Assembly: GCA_031308135.1 (NCBI GenBank)
Contig: JAHLJT010009436.1
Span: 120,877,608-120,941,607 of the forward strand
Reading direction: 5' to 3'
DNA: 64,000 bases
Source of the DNA: Acheta domesticus
Lineage: Eukaryota > Arthropoda > Insecta > Orthoptera > Gryllidae
How positions within the stretch are numbered: position 1 is the first letter of the stretch; each line of letters begins with the position of its first letter. The translations under genes were made by a program, and so were the position numbers. Below the pieces are notes generated by a model. The model made no database searches. It saw only the letters and a program-made list of their open reading frames with translations, and was not told the DNA's origin. This document shows positions 36,981 to 50,919 of this stretch, piece after piece.

Positions 36981-38440
36981 GTGACGACGGAAACTAGGGC
37001 CCTGGCCATCGCGGCGGGACGCGCCCCAGAATGCCGCCTCTCCCGCACGCAACTGACCATTCCGCCGGCAGCGAAAGCTTCCGCGCAGCCCGCGCCCAAG
37101 AATGTTTTCGGGGTTTTCTCCACGCGGCGGAAGCAGTTCGCGGCAACAGCCCGAGCGGAAAATGAGGAGAGACTGAGAAAGAAAGGAAACAAGAAAGGAA
37201 AGAAAAATAAGAGCGTTTGTAGGAAAGAGATGTGAATGAAAATAGCCAAAAAAGAGAGGAAACAAAAAAATCTGAGCTAAAAAAGTATCCGACTGACGAA
37301 GAAGAGATTTTTCAGAAATGAATAAGGGAAACTAAAGATAAAGAAGATAAAGAACATAAATATACGAAAAACAAAAAGAACAAAAATCGTAGTAAAAGTA
37401 AGTAGACTTGAAGGAGGTAAGAGAAAACATAAACGATGAGGTAATGAAAATAAGTTGAAAATTGAAAGCAGGAAGTGAATGGATAATAATGGAGGAAATT
37501 TAAGAATGACTGAAGAAAACAGAAAAGTGTAATTATCACAAGGTAAGAATGGCTCATGTAATCACAAGGTAATTATCACATGGTAAGAAACAATGGCAGG
37601 TGCTCGAAAATTAGAGCCACCAATTTCAAAAGCGTAACGAAAATCCTGGTTAGCACATTAACTGCCCAAGAGATTCCACGGTAGAAGTTAATCATATTTT
37701 ACGCAGAAATTCGGCCTGGTTCAAGTAGTATTATCGGGGCCAGGCACCGGAAACAAGCAAGTGCCGTCGAGCTCAACCGCCACACTGGCCGCAGGCGACT
37801 CGAGCGTGAAATCGCACGACGTGAAACGCAACAGACGCAAGCCGCACGACCGACGTCGCGTCTGCCAGGCGCCGCCTGGCATTGAACAAGGCTCATTTCT
37901 CACAAGACTGATGCCACCAATCAGGACGAATCAGGGTTATACACAAAACGAGAAGCGAGAAAACGCTTCTCGGCAAACAACAAAACAATTAAAAAAAGAA
38001 AGAGGAGGAGGAAGAATTACTATTGCAAGTAAAACAAAATCCAAACACCAGACCAATAGAGAGAAGAAGCCAACAATTGGGAGCCTACAAACAGTGTTGA
38101 TGTAGAAGTGTAGCAAGACATGCAACAAGATTGTGGCATTAATTTTAACAAAGAAATTCAACATAACGAATAGATGACCGCTGCAATTCGACTCAAGATT
38201 GAGTCTATAAACATCAGTTATGTAAAGTCAACCACAAATCATTTAAATGAGGTAAATCAAGAATAAAACGCATTACAATTAATAAAAAGCCTTTTGAAAC
38301 ACATTTTTCTTGAAAATTCCTATCAAGAAACAAGTAGATATGTCAATTGGAAAATAAAGCGCGAATCTGGAGAAGAGAGTAGCAAAGAAGACGGGCGACG
38401 AAAGATATTGCGAGTGTGAGGAAGGCGAGCAGGAAGCGAC
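36981..38440. other. Two small GC-rich islands and purine-rich DNA
   Basis: GC-rich patches lie at 36.98-37.16 and 37.69-37.89 kb. The plus strand between 37155 and 37420 is rich in GAAAG/AAAGA. No gene is recognised. Confidence 0.5.
37529..37596. repeat. Short tandem duplication, 40-bp period
   Basis: GTAATTATCACA followed by (A/T)GGTAAGAA occurs at 37529-37550 and again 40 bp later at 37569-37590. It closes a purine-rich stretch and has no gene. Confidence 0.7.
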
Positions 38441-39560
38441 AGACATAGGAATGCGACGGCGGAGGCGGCGGCTGCAACGGGGAGAGCACCAACGCGCGGA
38501 GAAGACTCCGGCTCGCGGGGTAACTACCCGCATTCAGCGAAGTTGCTCGGCCCAGCGCCCCAATGCGCGCCAAATGAGCCGAGAGGCCGAGCCGAGCCGG
38601 GCCGGGCCGGGGAGCTGGGCGTCGGAAAGGAAAAGGGGTCACAACAGGGAAAGAGGTAGACGTGCGGGGCGGCGCGTGCCATTATGGAGAAGCGGACGAC
38701 CCTGCGCCACTGCGCAGCTTCTGCCCACTCATCCCATCTATTCCTCACATTTTTTTCTTTCCTTCCTTCCTTCACTTCAATCATTCATACTTAATCCAAT
38801 TCGTCACTCTATTAGCAACTATTATGGACGGACTAATAAAACGTTGACAGTATGGGTGTATGAAATAACAGACGTTATATTCTTCCAAAATTAAATTATT
38901 TTATGTAGTGACCTTTAGACGACTTTAGTATCACCAGTCTACTGAAATATAAAATTAATACTTAGAAATAATGATGAAATAAACGAGTATAAAAGAAAAA
39001 TATTTATACGAAATACATTGTATTTGTATATTTATCATTTAAAATTCTCTTTACCTTTGGGAACATATATTTCTACAGTCTGATGATGACGGCAAAGTTG
39101 TCAAAAGCCGGCCATCATTAACGAATTAAAATTAACGAAAATAAGGTATTCTACGATTCAAAGGACTGGTATAATTAGGAGACATTACAACATGAACAAC
39201 ATGAATATTTGTCAAACATATATGATGCCAATGTATGGCTTCCTCAGAGGTATTATCAATTTTTAATACATTGATATTTCGATCTGAAGGCATTCTAGAT
39301 TTTTCAAAATAATGACTGTTCATCAATATACATTCTATAAATCATTTCATTATTATACTTCGCAACAATACAATACACTCTTTACTCTGATATCTTTATT
39401 TACACTTATTTTTTGTCATTATTTTTATACAAAGAGTATACAAAACATTAAAGCTGGGAAAATTAATGTTAAAGCATTAAAATATCCCGTCAATTCTCAA
39501 GCAGATTATCTTATACAACTAGTTCAAATAAAATGAAAGAAAACTGGCATGCACACAGAC
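38441..39560. other. CpG-rich island then AT-rich DNA
   Basis: The island at 38441-38730 includes GAGCCGAGCCGGGCCGGGCCGG near 38590, followed by a CTTCCTTCC pyrimidine run at 38760 and AT-rich DNA. No gene is recognised. Confidence 0.5.
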
Positions 39561-40510
39561 ACGAAGCCTTCACGTGACGGAAGGGTGAGTTCGCCCCATT
39601 GCTTTAGTGCAGCCCGCGAACTGCTAGCAAACAACGTTCAAACGCTCCCTCCCCATCGCACCGCCCAGATCCACTCTTATGGGTCGTCGGTCCCTTTTAG
39701 GCGGCTGACGCGAAGCACTGCCGCGAGAACAGCACGAGTACGTGATTATGACCCCACGCCACTGGTAACCCCAAAGCCCCGGATGTGCGATGGAAGCTTA
39801 GCAAATCCCACCACGTATGGGAAATTAAACGACGGCCGGATCTCCGAACGAGAGGTTGGATGAGGCCTCGCCTCTCTGTCGAAGACTCAGGACTGTCATT
39901 AGGCTACCTCGTAACGACCCGCGGAACCGTGGCGCCACGATCTGCAGCGAGGAGCGCAGTTTCCTCGCGGCAGCCGCTCCGCGCCCTGAGTCCATCAACG
40001 AGGCATCTGAACCCTCCGTAGCATCTCCGACAGCCAACTCCGCGAGAGCAGAGCGCGGCGGCAGTTGACAGAGAACTTGCCAAGTAGCGCCACCGCCGCC
40101 CCCGCCTCCTCCTCTCCCCCACTTTCCCGAGAGGGGAGAAACGGCCTGCGACGCGAACAGCTGAGAAGGGTGGAACGTAGGCGGTGGCGGTGGCGGTGGC
40201 AGCAGCACCAGCAGGCGGCAGGCGGCAGCGGACGACCAAGTCCCGCGGTTCGGCTCGTCTGGCAGAGAGCCTAAACAAGGCAGGCGGTTCCGTTCAATTG
40301 AAATGCCATTCGCACGCCGGCGCTGACGGGCCGACGATCCGCAGCTGCCGTCGCGTGGCGGAGACGTCAGGGACGAGAGGCAGTGCCGGAGCGACCAGAG
40401 GAATCGACGACGATGAGCGCCGCCCGAACTACATTGAGCAGAGAGTGGTCCAAGCGACAAGAATGCGTTGGAACAAGGGCCAACGCAGTCTCTGGCTGGT
40501 TATAGAGAGC
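39561..40510. other. CpG-rich island, non-coding
   Basis: About 950 bp, with GGCGGTGGC repeats at 40180-40215. The 211-codon minus frame (39825-40460) is low-complexity and lacks a domain. No gene is called. Confidence 0.55.
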
Positions 40511-40602
40511 TGAGCGTATATGTTCTGAATTGTTAAGAAATTTTAGACACAACGTGAATGAATTAAATTTATTCCAATAGTACTAGATCATTATTATAAT
40601 GA

Positions 40603-40636
40603 GTATTATTATTACTATTATTATTATTATTATTAT
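40603..40636. repeat. (TTA)n microsatellite
   Basis: About eleven TTA triplets with one ACT interruption lie just past the 39.6-40.5 kb island. Confidence 0.95.
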
Positions 40637-43000
40637 ACTGACATACTTACTTTGTTGTGTACACGACTGCCAATGAGTTGCACTCAGTTGGAATTAAATA
40701 AATCTTAAATTTCATATTTTTAAAATTGTAAATGCTAATCATGAGAGAAACCTACTTTGTTATTGTTACTAGTTAAAAGAATGCATAATATGATCTGTAT
40801 CAGAAATAAGCATTGAGGACAGAACATGAATTTGAATAAGGCATGTACCAGTAAAACAGCAAACCGCTGTTAAATATTAATTAAATGATCTAAAAAACAC
40901 CTTAATGAAAGCATTTTTCCATCATATTTTAGATAACAACAAAGTTGAGGAGTTTCAGCAGTGATTGCACATAAACTTCACATCAACATAGATCGCATTC
41001 ACGATAGTAAACAACGATTCAGGGAATATTGCGGTTCTCCTGCGAGTCGAGTATTGCGCGCTGACGGGTGTCAGCACCGAGGTACACAACAAGGAGGACG
41101 AAACAACAGGAAGGCGAGTTTATCAATGGTGCTGGTGGGTAATGAAGTTAGTCAGCCGCCCAGGCGTCGCGTCGCGGAGGCAACGACGGTGGCACAGGCC
41201 GTCACGTAATTGAATTAATCAATGGCTCGTTATCGGAGGCCCCACGTTGCGTCCCCTAAACGTGGAGATCGCTCCCAGTAAAACCAGTCGCCGCAGCAAG
41301 GGAACTCTCCCATTCACGCACTTCCGGTGGCAGCTCGCTTTTCCCTTTCTACACAAAGGACAAGCTGTTTACCAGCAAACGCAGCGACCATGCATAATGT
41401 TCAAGGATGCAGTGTGTTGAGAGATGAAAGGTAAATGTATCTGAGCTCATGGCTAAGGGATCGCTAGTTAACGCATCCGGTTGATATTCGAATCAGTGGA
41501 CAGAGTTCCAGACTGCCACATCACAGATAATTACTATTTACGCACTTTGTTCCTATTTGCATGACACCACCCTTTTCTCTTCGATAGACTAGATAGCCCT
41601 TGCTTAAACTTATCTTGTTGATTTATAACTTCTTTATCTGCAAAGTATCAACAAGGTTTACGGGAATGTTAGGTGGGGTAATGAATTCCACCTCAAATCC
41701 AATACTTTCAATATTTTTACACGATCATTGATTTTTATCAATGACAGCCGAAATAACGAATCAATTTCCTTCTGAACTCACGAACATCATCACACCTTAA
41801 CATTGGCGTTTGTATTTTGAAACATGTCCTATTTCATTATTTATTTTGATGTAGAAACATTGATATTTGAAATACAATCAATATTAATTAAATATTAATT
41901 CCATACAACATCCGCGAGGCTGCAGAAACGATCTGTGTGAGCTGCAATTACTAATGCCAGCAAGTCAACGTCCTATATTACACAGAATGAATTTATTTGA
42001 CCGCAAGAACTACCTCCATGAGGAAAAGCATACATGTTTTCTTCACTTCATAAATGCCCACTGTGTTCAATACGTTTGCTTAAGTGAATAATTTACAGCA
42101 GTTTCTACAACCTGAAATAAATTTATTCGCAATTCTAGGATCAAAAATCGCCAATTTTCGAACAGAAAGTGACTGTTACGCTGGTCTCTATTCCAGCATT
42201 TTCACTTCTGAATTCCAACATTTTCTCAAAACTGGGAATATCATGAAAAAATGCATGAAAAAAGTGTAAAAATGACAACACAATTCAGCGAAAAGCACAA
42301 GATTATAACAAAAGCGAGAAAGTTATACAAAGCGAGTTATACAAAAAAATAGAAGAAAACCAAGTACAAGAAAATAAAATTATTTAAACTTATCAAGAGT
42401 ACATAAATGGTTTCTTAGCATAAATGTAAATGTTTAACAGAAGGGCAAGCAGGTTGTTTATAAACGAAGAGAAACAGCGAGAATATGGAATGGTTTGATG
42501 CTTGAAGAAATATACGGTTTTCAACAAACTCTGTAGAATAGTACAAACACATTTAATGTAATAACTAAAGACTGGATTTTCATGCAGTAAAATTCTCTAA
42601 AATGTGCAGAAAATGTGCAAAAACATGCATTAAAAATATCAAAACTTCACAAAATGCTGTTATGTAGCCTAAAAACTGCAGTTAATCCACCTCTCAACGT
42701 ATTTTACATTTTTGATGTGAAATTGAAGGTGAATGAAATATTGCGATTTCAGTGTTTATTATAATTAAGTTTGTACCTATTGTTTAAACAAATCATAATT
42801 GATATTTTAAATATTATTTGCACTCAAACAAATTAGCATAAAAATATAAAATTTAAAATGAAATATATTTATATTCTTATCAGTCAGGAAAAACTTCATT
42901 CTAAACTTACACTTGTATGTTGCCGAGCCTCACTCTGACAGCAACTAAAAGTAGTCAAAAACTGCGATCACTCTCCCTCGTACCTCGCAGAGCAACATCT
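40637..43000. other. AT-rich DNA with a GC-richer segment at 41.03-41.35 kb
   Basis: Two ATGCATAAT motifs lie at 40791 and 41390. No gene or element is recognised. Confidence 0.5.
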
Positions 43001-43197
43001 GTTCCGAGAAATTCGAAGAATTTGAAATGCAGTTCAGCTGGCCACTAAGCTTCGCGCCCGGACGTAAGGTCAAATGTGACTCGCACATGCAGTCTTGTGT
43101 TAGTAAGTTCAGAGAAGTCTGACAAAACGGATTATATCATCCGATTGGGAAGGTAAGACCCCGAACAAAGCGTTATATGAAGGCTGCTCCTTTGCTA

Positions 43198-43429
43198 TTC
43201 CGCGAACAGCCAGCAACCGCTCGCGGAACCCCGAGTAGCGTGGATAGTTGCTTGTTATTGGTCGAGTGACGAACATTCGGTGCTCGACCTACCCACAGCG
43301 TGTCGGCATTTTGAGCACATCAAAGGAAGCGAGCATTTGCCGACACACATCAGGTCGTCGGATTTGGCCGGCAGTAGGTCGCTGCTCGGCGAATGCCGAA
43401 TGTGTGGAGCGGCCGCCTTGAGCGGCCGC
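43198..43429. repeat. Cluster of inverted and direct repeats
   Basis: Within 230 bp there are several repeat pairs. TTCCGCGA/TCGCGGAA lies at 43198-43205 and 43221-43228. GTCGAG/CTCGAC lies at 43261-43266 and 43283-43288. GTGTCGGCA/TGCCGACAC lies at 43300-43308 and 43338-43346. CATTCGG/CCGAATG lies at 43274-43280 and 43396-43402. GAGCGGCCGC is directly repeated at 43407-43416 and 43420-43429. The region is GC-richer than its flanks and has no recognised gene. Confidence 0.5.
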
Positions 43430-43469
43430 AAGCAAGGTCCGCGAACAACGCGGAGGTTCGTGGTAACAC

Positions 43470-46320
43470 CGCATATATCTAACTTCTAATTGCAATATCT
43501 CAGAAATTTTGATTAAACAATAGGCACCATGAAAGGTACAGACGCCCAGTTTATAATGCAACAAAATGCAGAATTGACAGATAATAAACTTGCATTCGGG
43601 TTTCACACACCACCGGAAAGCATTGCTAGGTTAAGTAATAAAAACTTCTTCCTTAAAAGAAACGTATAAAATAAATTAAAACAAATCAAAAACATAAGAA
43701 TTATATTATATGCAATAAAATTGTTAATCTTGCAATAAGTCCAGTAAAACCCCAAACGTGCAATTTCGTGCAAAATAAAACAAGTAGTAAAATAACGTCC
43801 GTTTTATGCTTCAAAATTCTGTCAAAGTTTCATTCAGTTTCAAGTTAGCAAAGAAAAGTAGTTACACGGGAATCCGGTCTTTTGTAATAACATAACGAAA
43901 AATTGGGTGTTTTAATCTTCAATTATATAATGCACATATTAAATTGAAAAAAAATGCACTGTGCAAGAAATAAAAGGAACTTACTTCAGTAGCTTCCCCT
44001 AAAATATTTATTCCATTTAAACGAATCAATTCTGAATAACTCGAGGTAATAATGGCATGAGACTAAATAAAGGAATAAAATTGTTATTTTATTATAATAT
44101 TAAATATTGATTAATAATTGTTAACTTTAGGTTGTAGAAATAAAGTAAATTATGTTCTGTGCGAACATTCCGCACCTCGTAAATCACTGTTTTATAAATG
44201 GAATTAACTTCCTAGTGGAAACCAACTTCAAACGCTTTCCACAACTCGGGCTACGAAGTTGGGGTACCCTCCAAAAACGTCATAGAACGTCCAAAAAGGT
44301 CTCATTGTGAATATTACGGCACAAAAGAAATGGAGCTCGTATAGCTAGTAATATAATGCAGTTCGGGACACGAAAACACAGGTTTATGGGTCTACAACGT
44401 GTCGTTGACGAGTCATGCATAATGGTGAAGTTTGTTAGAACGAAACGTGCAAGTTCGCATGCTTTTCCCCATACCATATTCTGCGAATTTCTATTTTTTC
44501 TTCAAACTGTTCAATGTAAGTCCCTTACCAGCAGTAGCCCACTTTACAGGGTAGACAGACCGTATGTCTTATAGATACAAAACCGACATCTTTCCCTAGC
44601 GCATTACGAGCACGCAGAGAGAGAATATTTGCAAATTGAATACGTGATTAATTTTATTTTTGAGCAGTGCAGAAGTTATTATAAACTCCACTCAGCACAA
44701 GATACGTTTATTAAACCCTATTTAATTATTTAAAAAATAATAATTCCAGGTTTCATGTAGCTACCCATAGAAAGATGTATGGAAACAATCAGAGGAAATG
44801 ATTTCAGGGGAATCATACAAGTACCCCGAATTTCGATAAAAGAACACAGAAGGCACAAATCGCAGGGAATCGAGACCGGTGAATACAAAACCGGGGAGAT
44901 GCGATCTCGCACTCTGAACAAAGCGGTCGAAGTGGCATTGCAAAGCAGATGCTTTCCAGGGCAGCGGTGGCGGGAGAGGCTGCCATGACCGCGGCCAACG
45001 GCAATTCTCCGCCTGACGCACCGGGTAAACGCAGACCTGCGGGATAAAATTCTGGGGCAAAAGCGGAGAACCGCGACGGCTGCGGCGCACAGTCGTTTCA
45101 TAAGGCAACACACGGACCAATGCTTTCCCACGCCACAATGCTGGGTCGATCTCTCGCTCTCAGGATTCGCGGCTCCCACTAGTTTCCTAAGCGGTTGACG
45201 CCTCTAGATTTAAATAATCAAGTGAATTATTTTCAAATAAAAATATTGCACCAATAGATTTGCTTCCCATATACTTTCGATTTCTCTCTAACTTCCACGA
45301 AAAATTTGCAAGTAAACATGGAAATAACAAAGAGTCATACAACAGTTACAATTTCCAACACGTACGAAAATCCACTCGATCGGTATTATTACTGGCGCAA
45401 ATACACTTAATACAGTTATTTACATGATAATGAAAACGAAGGCAATCTACATTAGCTGTGGAGTATGTTTAGCACAATTAGGCACGCCAAAAGTTGCTGT
45501 ACTGAATACCTTACGGCTTAGGCACACGCTAAGTAAACAGAAGCCGAAATTAGTAAATGTAGGTATTTCTTCCTTGACTCTGTGTTCAAGTATGTGAAAA
45601 TACACAAAATGTGGGTAGCTCATAAGGGTGATTATTTACAAGATAAATCTTCGGCTATTTTCAGTTCTTTACGTGACCCAGGTGATTTCCACAGAAAGGC
45701 GCATAATATTATTTCTTTCGACAACCAAAGCTTCATGTCACGTCACGTATCGTGACAAACTAGAAAATTCAGCTTGATACGGCTTAACAAATTTAAGGGT
45801 ATATTTCCTAAGAAATTCAAAACCGAATTCCTTATAACTCGGTTTTCGTGAAAAATTTTGCTGAATTTACATGAATTTAGAGACGATTACTTCTAACATC
45901 ATACAGGTTACAAGTCACACTAAACTTTTGTTTCTCTATTAGCTTATTAAACCCTTTGAAACGAGTAAAATTGTACACAATATTTATACAAACATTAGCC
46001 ATTAATTCTATTAAATAAGTTATCGTTATTTATAATATTGTGTGTTGAACTAAACACAAATCAAAACTAAAGGCATTAAATTTTAATTTTTCAATCATAA
46101 ACATGTGATCTGACAAGGTTTATTTTCACTCTCCACAATATAACCAAAAGGTTTCGATTATGATAACCATTTTACATAAAATTCTCATCACAGAGCATAT
46201 TGAACTGGTTTAGTTTCTCCTTTGCAGCCTCCGAGATTTAGCCTGCACTCCCCTTTTCTGCATTCAAATCTTTGCCGGCAAGACAGTCGAATAAATAACT
46301 TTCCATTCTCACTTTAGAAT
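43470..46320. other. AT-rich DNA with a GC-richer segment at 44.8-45.2 kb
   Basis: The segment at 44840-45180 has overlapping 125-149 codon minus frames without domain. The rest is AT-rich. Confidence 0.5.
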
Positions 46321-47760
46321 CCCAAATCGGAATTGCGGAGGCGGTCTCGCCCCGCTTTAGCGGCTCTTCCGCGCCGCTGTGCAGCGTCCGCCACCTCCGC
46401 TGCCCCGCCCCCGCCGCCTTCGCCGTCGCTATCGCAAGGTTACGCCCGGGCCGCCGCGGGCCAACGGCGCAGCGCAGCAGGGCGGTGCAGGCGGCGGCGG
46501 CGGCCGGACACAATGCGCGGGCAAAGGTCGCCGTTTCCAGCGGCCGCGCGATTTGCATGCCCCGCTTGCTGGAGCGACGGAGGCGGTGGCGGAGGTGGAG
46601 TTGGAGGTGGGAGCGGGGCGGTGGCGGAGGCGGGCGCGCGACGCATTGTTCGTAAGACGGAGGGCCCCGTCGCCGCCGAGGCGAGTGGCCGAGGCGGAAC
46701 CAGCCGGACCGACCACACCGGTCCGCTGCCGCTAACGTCGTCGTAGGATCGAGGTCGTGCCGAGCGGGTTGCCTCGGCCCTCCGCTTGGCGGCTGCCGCA
46801 CTTCTCCTTTCGCCGCCTGGTCTACCGCCCTCCGCTACCTCCTCCGTTTGCATCCTCGTCAGGGCAGATATACTGCTCCTGCCACCGCCACAGGAAATCG
46901 TGATGCCCAACCTCCCGCAGACAAAGTTTCGTGGAATTCCACCTATAAAGGTCACTGAATAGAAATTACACCAAATCAGAAGGGGATCGCAATAAGTCTT
47001 TCTCAATTCTTTTCCTTGTTTCGTTGATACAACTTTCAGAATCATTCAATGTTCAACGTTTCATATAATTGTCCCAGGTTTTTTCATCAGAAGTTAAGAT
47101 AACAGAAAATCAGAAGAACCACTCAATTACTCCGATGTACGGTTGCATTGCTGTGGTCTTTCACTTATTTCGGTGTAAATTAAATCCCCAAAGCTATATT
47201 AGTCGTATTTGTCACCACATTTTTTGTAGGAACTTAGATATACAATTTCCCTGTGTCAGGAATATAAAGACCTAATTGTCAAACTTTTGCGTTTCATCTA
47301 TACCAACAAAGTAGGGCAAATGAAAGTGCCATTATCAATCCGCTAATACCCAAACACCGTATTGCAGAGTGCAGAACTACCAGTGGCACGATATCCATCC
47401 TCTGAGCAAGGCCACAGAAGATGCCATAACCGTTGGCACTACTGTCCGCGATGCAACTTCTTCCAAACGACAGAGAAAATTTGGCTTCCACCCGCGGAAG
47501 CCGTCTTTCACAGAGGATTATTGCCGGGAAGGCCTCCACCCGACCAGAGGGGCCCACGCCTCGCTCGCGTTCTTTGGTTCGGCCGAGGACGCTTGCCAGC
47601 CCGCAGGCTCTGCTTCTTCCCCGCCGCGCGTTTCCGCCTATCTCCCCCACCACCACCCCCACTCTCAGGCCCCCGCCCCGTCACGTGCGATCAGCTGACG
47701 CGGCTGACGTAAATTTGGACGCCGGCGCACTCTTCGTCAGACGCGCGTAAACCGCTGCTG
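46321..47760. other. Two CpG-rich islands, non-coding
   Basis: GC-rich at 46321-46930, with CGG triplets at 46488-46505 and an octamer-like ATTTGCATG at 46550-46558, and again at 47400-47760. AT-rich DNA lies between. ORFs up to 201 codons are overlapping and low-complexity. Confidence 0.55.
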
Positions 47761-49500
47761 TTGTTGGCGACTCTGCGAACCTATTTCGAAATCTTCAAAT
47801 AGACATGATTCATAATACCTATTTCGCATCATAATTTATTAATACAAATGATTACGAGTGCATAGACATAAAATACTATTCTCTGAACACTTTTCCTTTA
47901 CTGCAATCCATACAATGACAATGAAAGTGATTGTCATTCTATCAGTATTTTATTCACTTACATCACAGCGTAGTTCTCAAGTTACCATATTCTACAGGAA
48001 ATCATTTCATAACGAATTGTCTCGGTGACTTGGAGAAAAGAAAGTCTAATACAATAAAATGAAGACATCCAAGCTGAGAATAATAGTTTGACATCACGTG
48101 GCATTTAGCTCACGTTACAAAGGAAACAATATCAAAAGGTTTTTGGTGAATGTCCGGCGGTCTTAGCGTCAAGAGAAATACGTACAATACTCTCCCCTTA
48201 CACTCAGGCCCACGTACATGAACCACACCACCACACACAACAGGAGTCCAGTCGAGAGCTAAGAGCTTGTTCCAGTAGGGGCGGTGTCCCGATAAGGGGA
48301 AATTCCGGGAGTGGGAAATCCCCTGCAAGCTTACGTGTACGTCGGGGCCAGATGCCACCATACAGTGGGAAAGGAACACCCTCACCTCTGGGTTAAACCG
48401 TTTACTACACTAACGGGTTAATGATCCCAGGATTTGAATGTGCCCTGAAAAATCAATTTAGCTATAAATGCTAGAAAGTTTTTTCAACTCATTATTCACC
48501 CATTCCATAGACTTTATTACGAAGGTACTTTTCAAAAAATTGAAATTGATGGTGCATCGATCCCTAACTGAAGGAAAATCTTGGGGGCTATGGATCAATT
48601 AGCACTTAAATTTTGATACGCATATCAATGCAAAATTTCGTGAAGCCAACATCATCTCCAGATCCTTATTCTCTAACAGTCATTTTGTAAATGGCTGAAG
48701 TTGCAACTGGCAGGCTCACCGATTTTGTTTCTCTTTGCTTGTGCCAACATGGTGTAAGGCACATACTTATCTAGCCAATCAAAATACAGCGAGTTGAAAC
48801 TTCAAGACTTCGTTTTTCTTATTTCATTAGAAAATACACCATATTATGACTTCATTATTGAAATCAGGTTGATTAAAAATGAGACCAATGTGTATTTTTC
48901 AAACATACAATCTGTTGCTATTATTTTTACATTGTACATATGAAAGGAACAGTTTTACAATTACAATAGTTTGATAATACATTCCCTTATTATCAAGAAT
49001 TTGAAAGCAATAAATATTAAATATTACTGAACTTGTAGAAACAACTCGAATGGGATGTTTAATAAACCTTTTCGCTAAATTTTCTACATGCAGTAGTGAA
49101 TATTTCGAATAACAGATTTTTCGGCTTCTAGCCTAGGTCATAAGTGTCCATCTTGGGTCTCGTAGAAGAAATGCTACAAAGATACACACGATAGAGGTTT
49201 TCAAAAATCCCCAAATTATCGATGAAAGATTAGGCAACTAACATTTGGCATTTTCAATTTTACGTCATTGGCAATTTTACGGCTATAATTCGGTTAAGTA
49301 TTAAATATAACAAAAAATAAATTAGAAGAAACACCAAAAAAAAACGCTGTTACAAAAATGTTAATATCACAAAAACATCGAAGAGGTGATCACAATAGAA
49401 TTGTGATTTCAAGAAATCATCCTAAGGAAACTAGCTTTGCACCTCATAGGAAAGTATGTGCAACCTCCCAGACTCATCCATTCGCTACCACTAAGGAACA
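47761..49500. other. AT-rich DNA with an orphan GC-richer ORF patch
   Basis: At 48110-48385 a 91-codon minus-strand frame (GTG at the start of the reading) stands out as a GC-richer block in AT-rich DNA. I recognise no family. It might be a repeat fragment or an exon. Confidence 0.4.
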
Positions 49501-50604
49501 TTTCGAGGTGACAAAGCCACTATTGCTTCCGTTCCGTCTTCTGCGGAGGAACGCCAGTACTCGCGCGTCTGCCTCGGTTGCGTGAACGCGAACGAGCGTT
49601 TCACATGAGGGAGGGGCGGCGCCGGGTGTTGCTTGCGACATGCCGCGTTCTCATTGCGTTGTGTTCCGCCGCGCGTGCACACCGAACGACACGAAGCGCC
49701 ATGACGAGGCACGCGGAGGGCCGGTAGTGGGATGAGTAGGGGAAGAGAGGAAGGAAAGGAGGGGACGACCTGACCGTGAAGGGGGAGGCACAGAAGGGGA
49801 GGTCCCGAAAATACCGCTCGCAATCGCTGAGTTTCCCTTGTAACTCGAGCACGCCGTTTCCCCTTCGCCCCGCCCCCCTGCTTCCTCCCGCGCACTTCCT
49901 TACGGCGCTGCCCACCTCTGTCGTGCGAGCCAGCGGCGGTCTTCCTGAAAAATAAAAGAATTAGGCGAGGGGAGCCGCGCGGGCCGCGTGGAAGGCGCGC
50001 GAGAATATACGAAACGCCGCCCGCACGAGGTACGGAAACTGCCTACCAGGAAATACGGTGAACAGACGCGCCACGTCGACTGTGCTCCGAGAGCGAGTGT
50101 AAGTGCTCCCGGGATGCCATACACACACCCACACTCCCCGACTCCACTCCGCCGTCTCTTCTCCGGCTCCGCGTCCTCCCGCGGGCCGTGGGCGTGGCGT
50201 GCGAGAGCGAGGACGCATGACCTCGCTCGCCGGCGGGGAAGCAGGAAGCGGAGGCAGAGGGCGTCTACATCGTCGTATATCTCGTCCTCGGGGGACGCTT
50301 AAATAATACACTTAACGGCGCCCTTTCATTTCTCATTACACCCAAATAGCTTATCTGGTGAAATATTCCTGCCCGCGCGCGTGTGAGGGCGTGCGCAGCG
50401 TTACACGCGCTCGGCATCGCCGCCGCCGCCGCTGCGTCGGTCCTGTGGCCGCGCGCCCAATTTTAACACCTGCTAACAGCGCGACCGCCGCCGCGCATTG
50501 GCGCCGGGCGACGCGGTCGACGGCGACCCCGCCCCATTCGCCCACATTTTATCGGCCTCGTGATTTACGACATAACACCGGCCGTACATACAAATTATGC
50601 GCAC

Positions 50605-50616
50605 GGGGGGGGGGGG
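50605..50616 (+). repeat. Homopolymer G12
   Basis: Twelve G lie in the 49.5-51.3 kb island; length may be unreliable. Confidence 0.9.
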
Positions 50617-50919
50617 AAGCGCACGCGAACGGCGCGGCGGCGAACCGCTGACCCCCCACAGCGCGACAAGAAAGCCGGCGCCCGGGAAAGATTCGGAGTA
50701 AAACGCGGCAGGCCACACCCCTCGGGACGAGCGGCTGCGTCGACGTGAGCGTTATCCTCACGCACGTTTCATCAGCGTGAGTACGTATCTGCGAGGGCAT
50801 CAAGGCGACAATATCTCGTGGAATTGACGAAATCTTCACAAGCCCGGTCATTATGGGTCGATTGCCTTGTTGTTCTACGCCCTTTCCTTGTTCTAACTCA
50901 CGCAGCGTCCACAGTGGGC

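Noticed and set aside
39825..40460. 211-codon minus-strand ORF
   Set aside because: Glycine/alanine/proline runs come from GGC-type triplet repeats; no domain, and other frames are also open.
46440..47045. 201-codon minus-strand ORF
   Set aside because: Compositional artefact of a CpG-rich island with CGG triplets.
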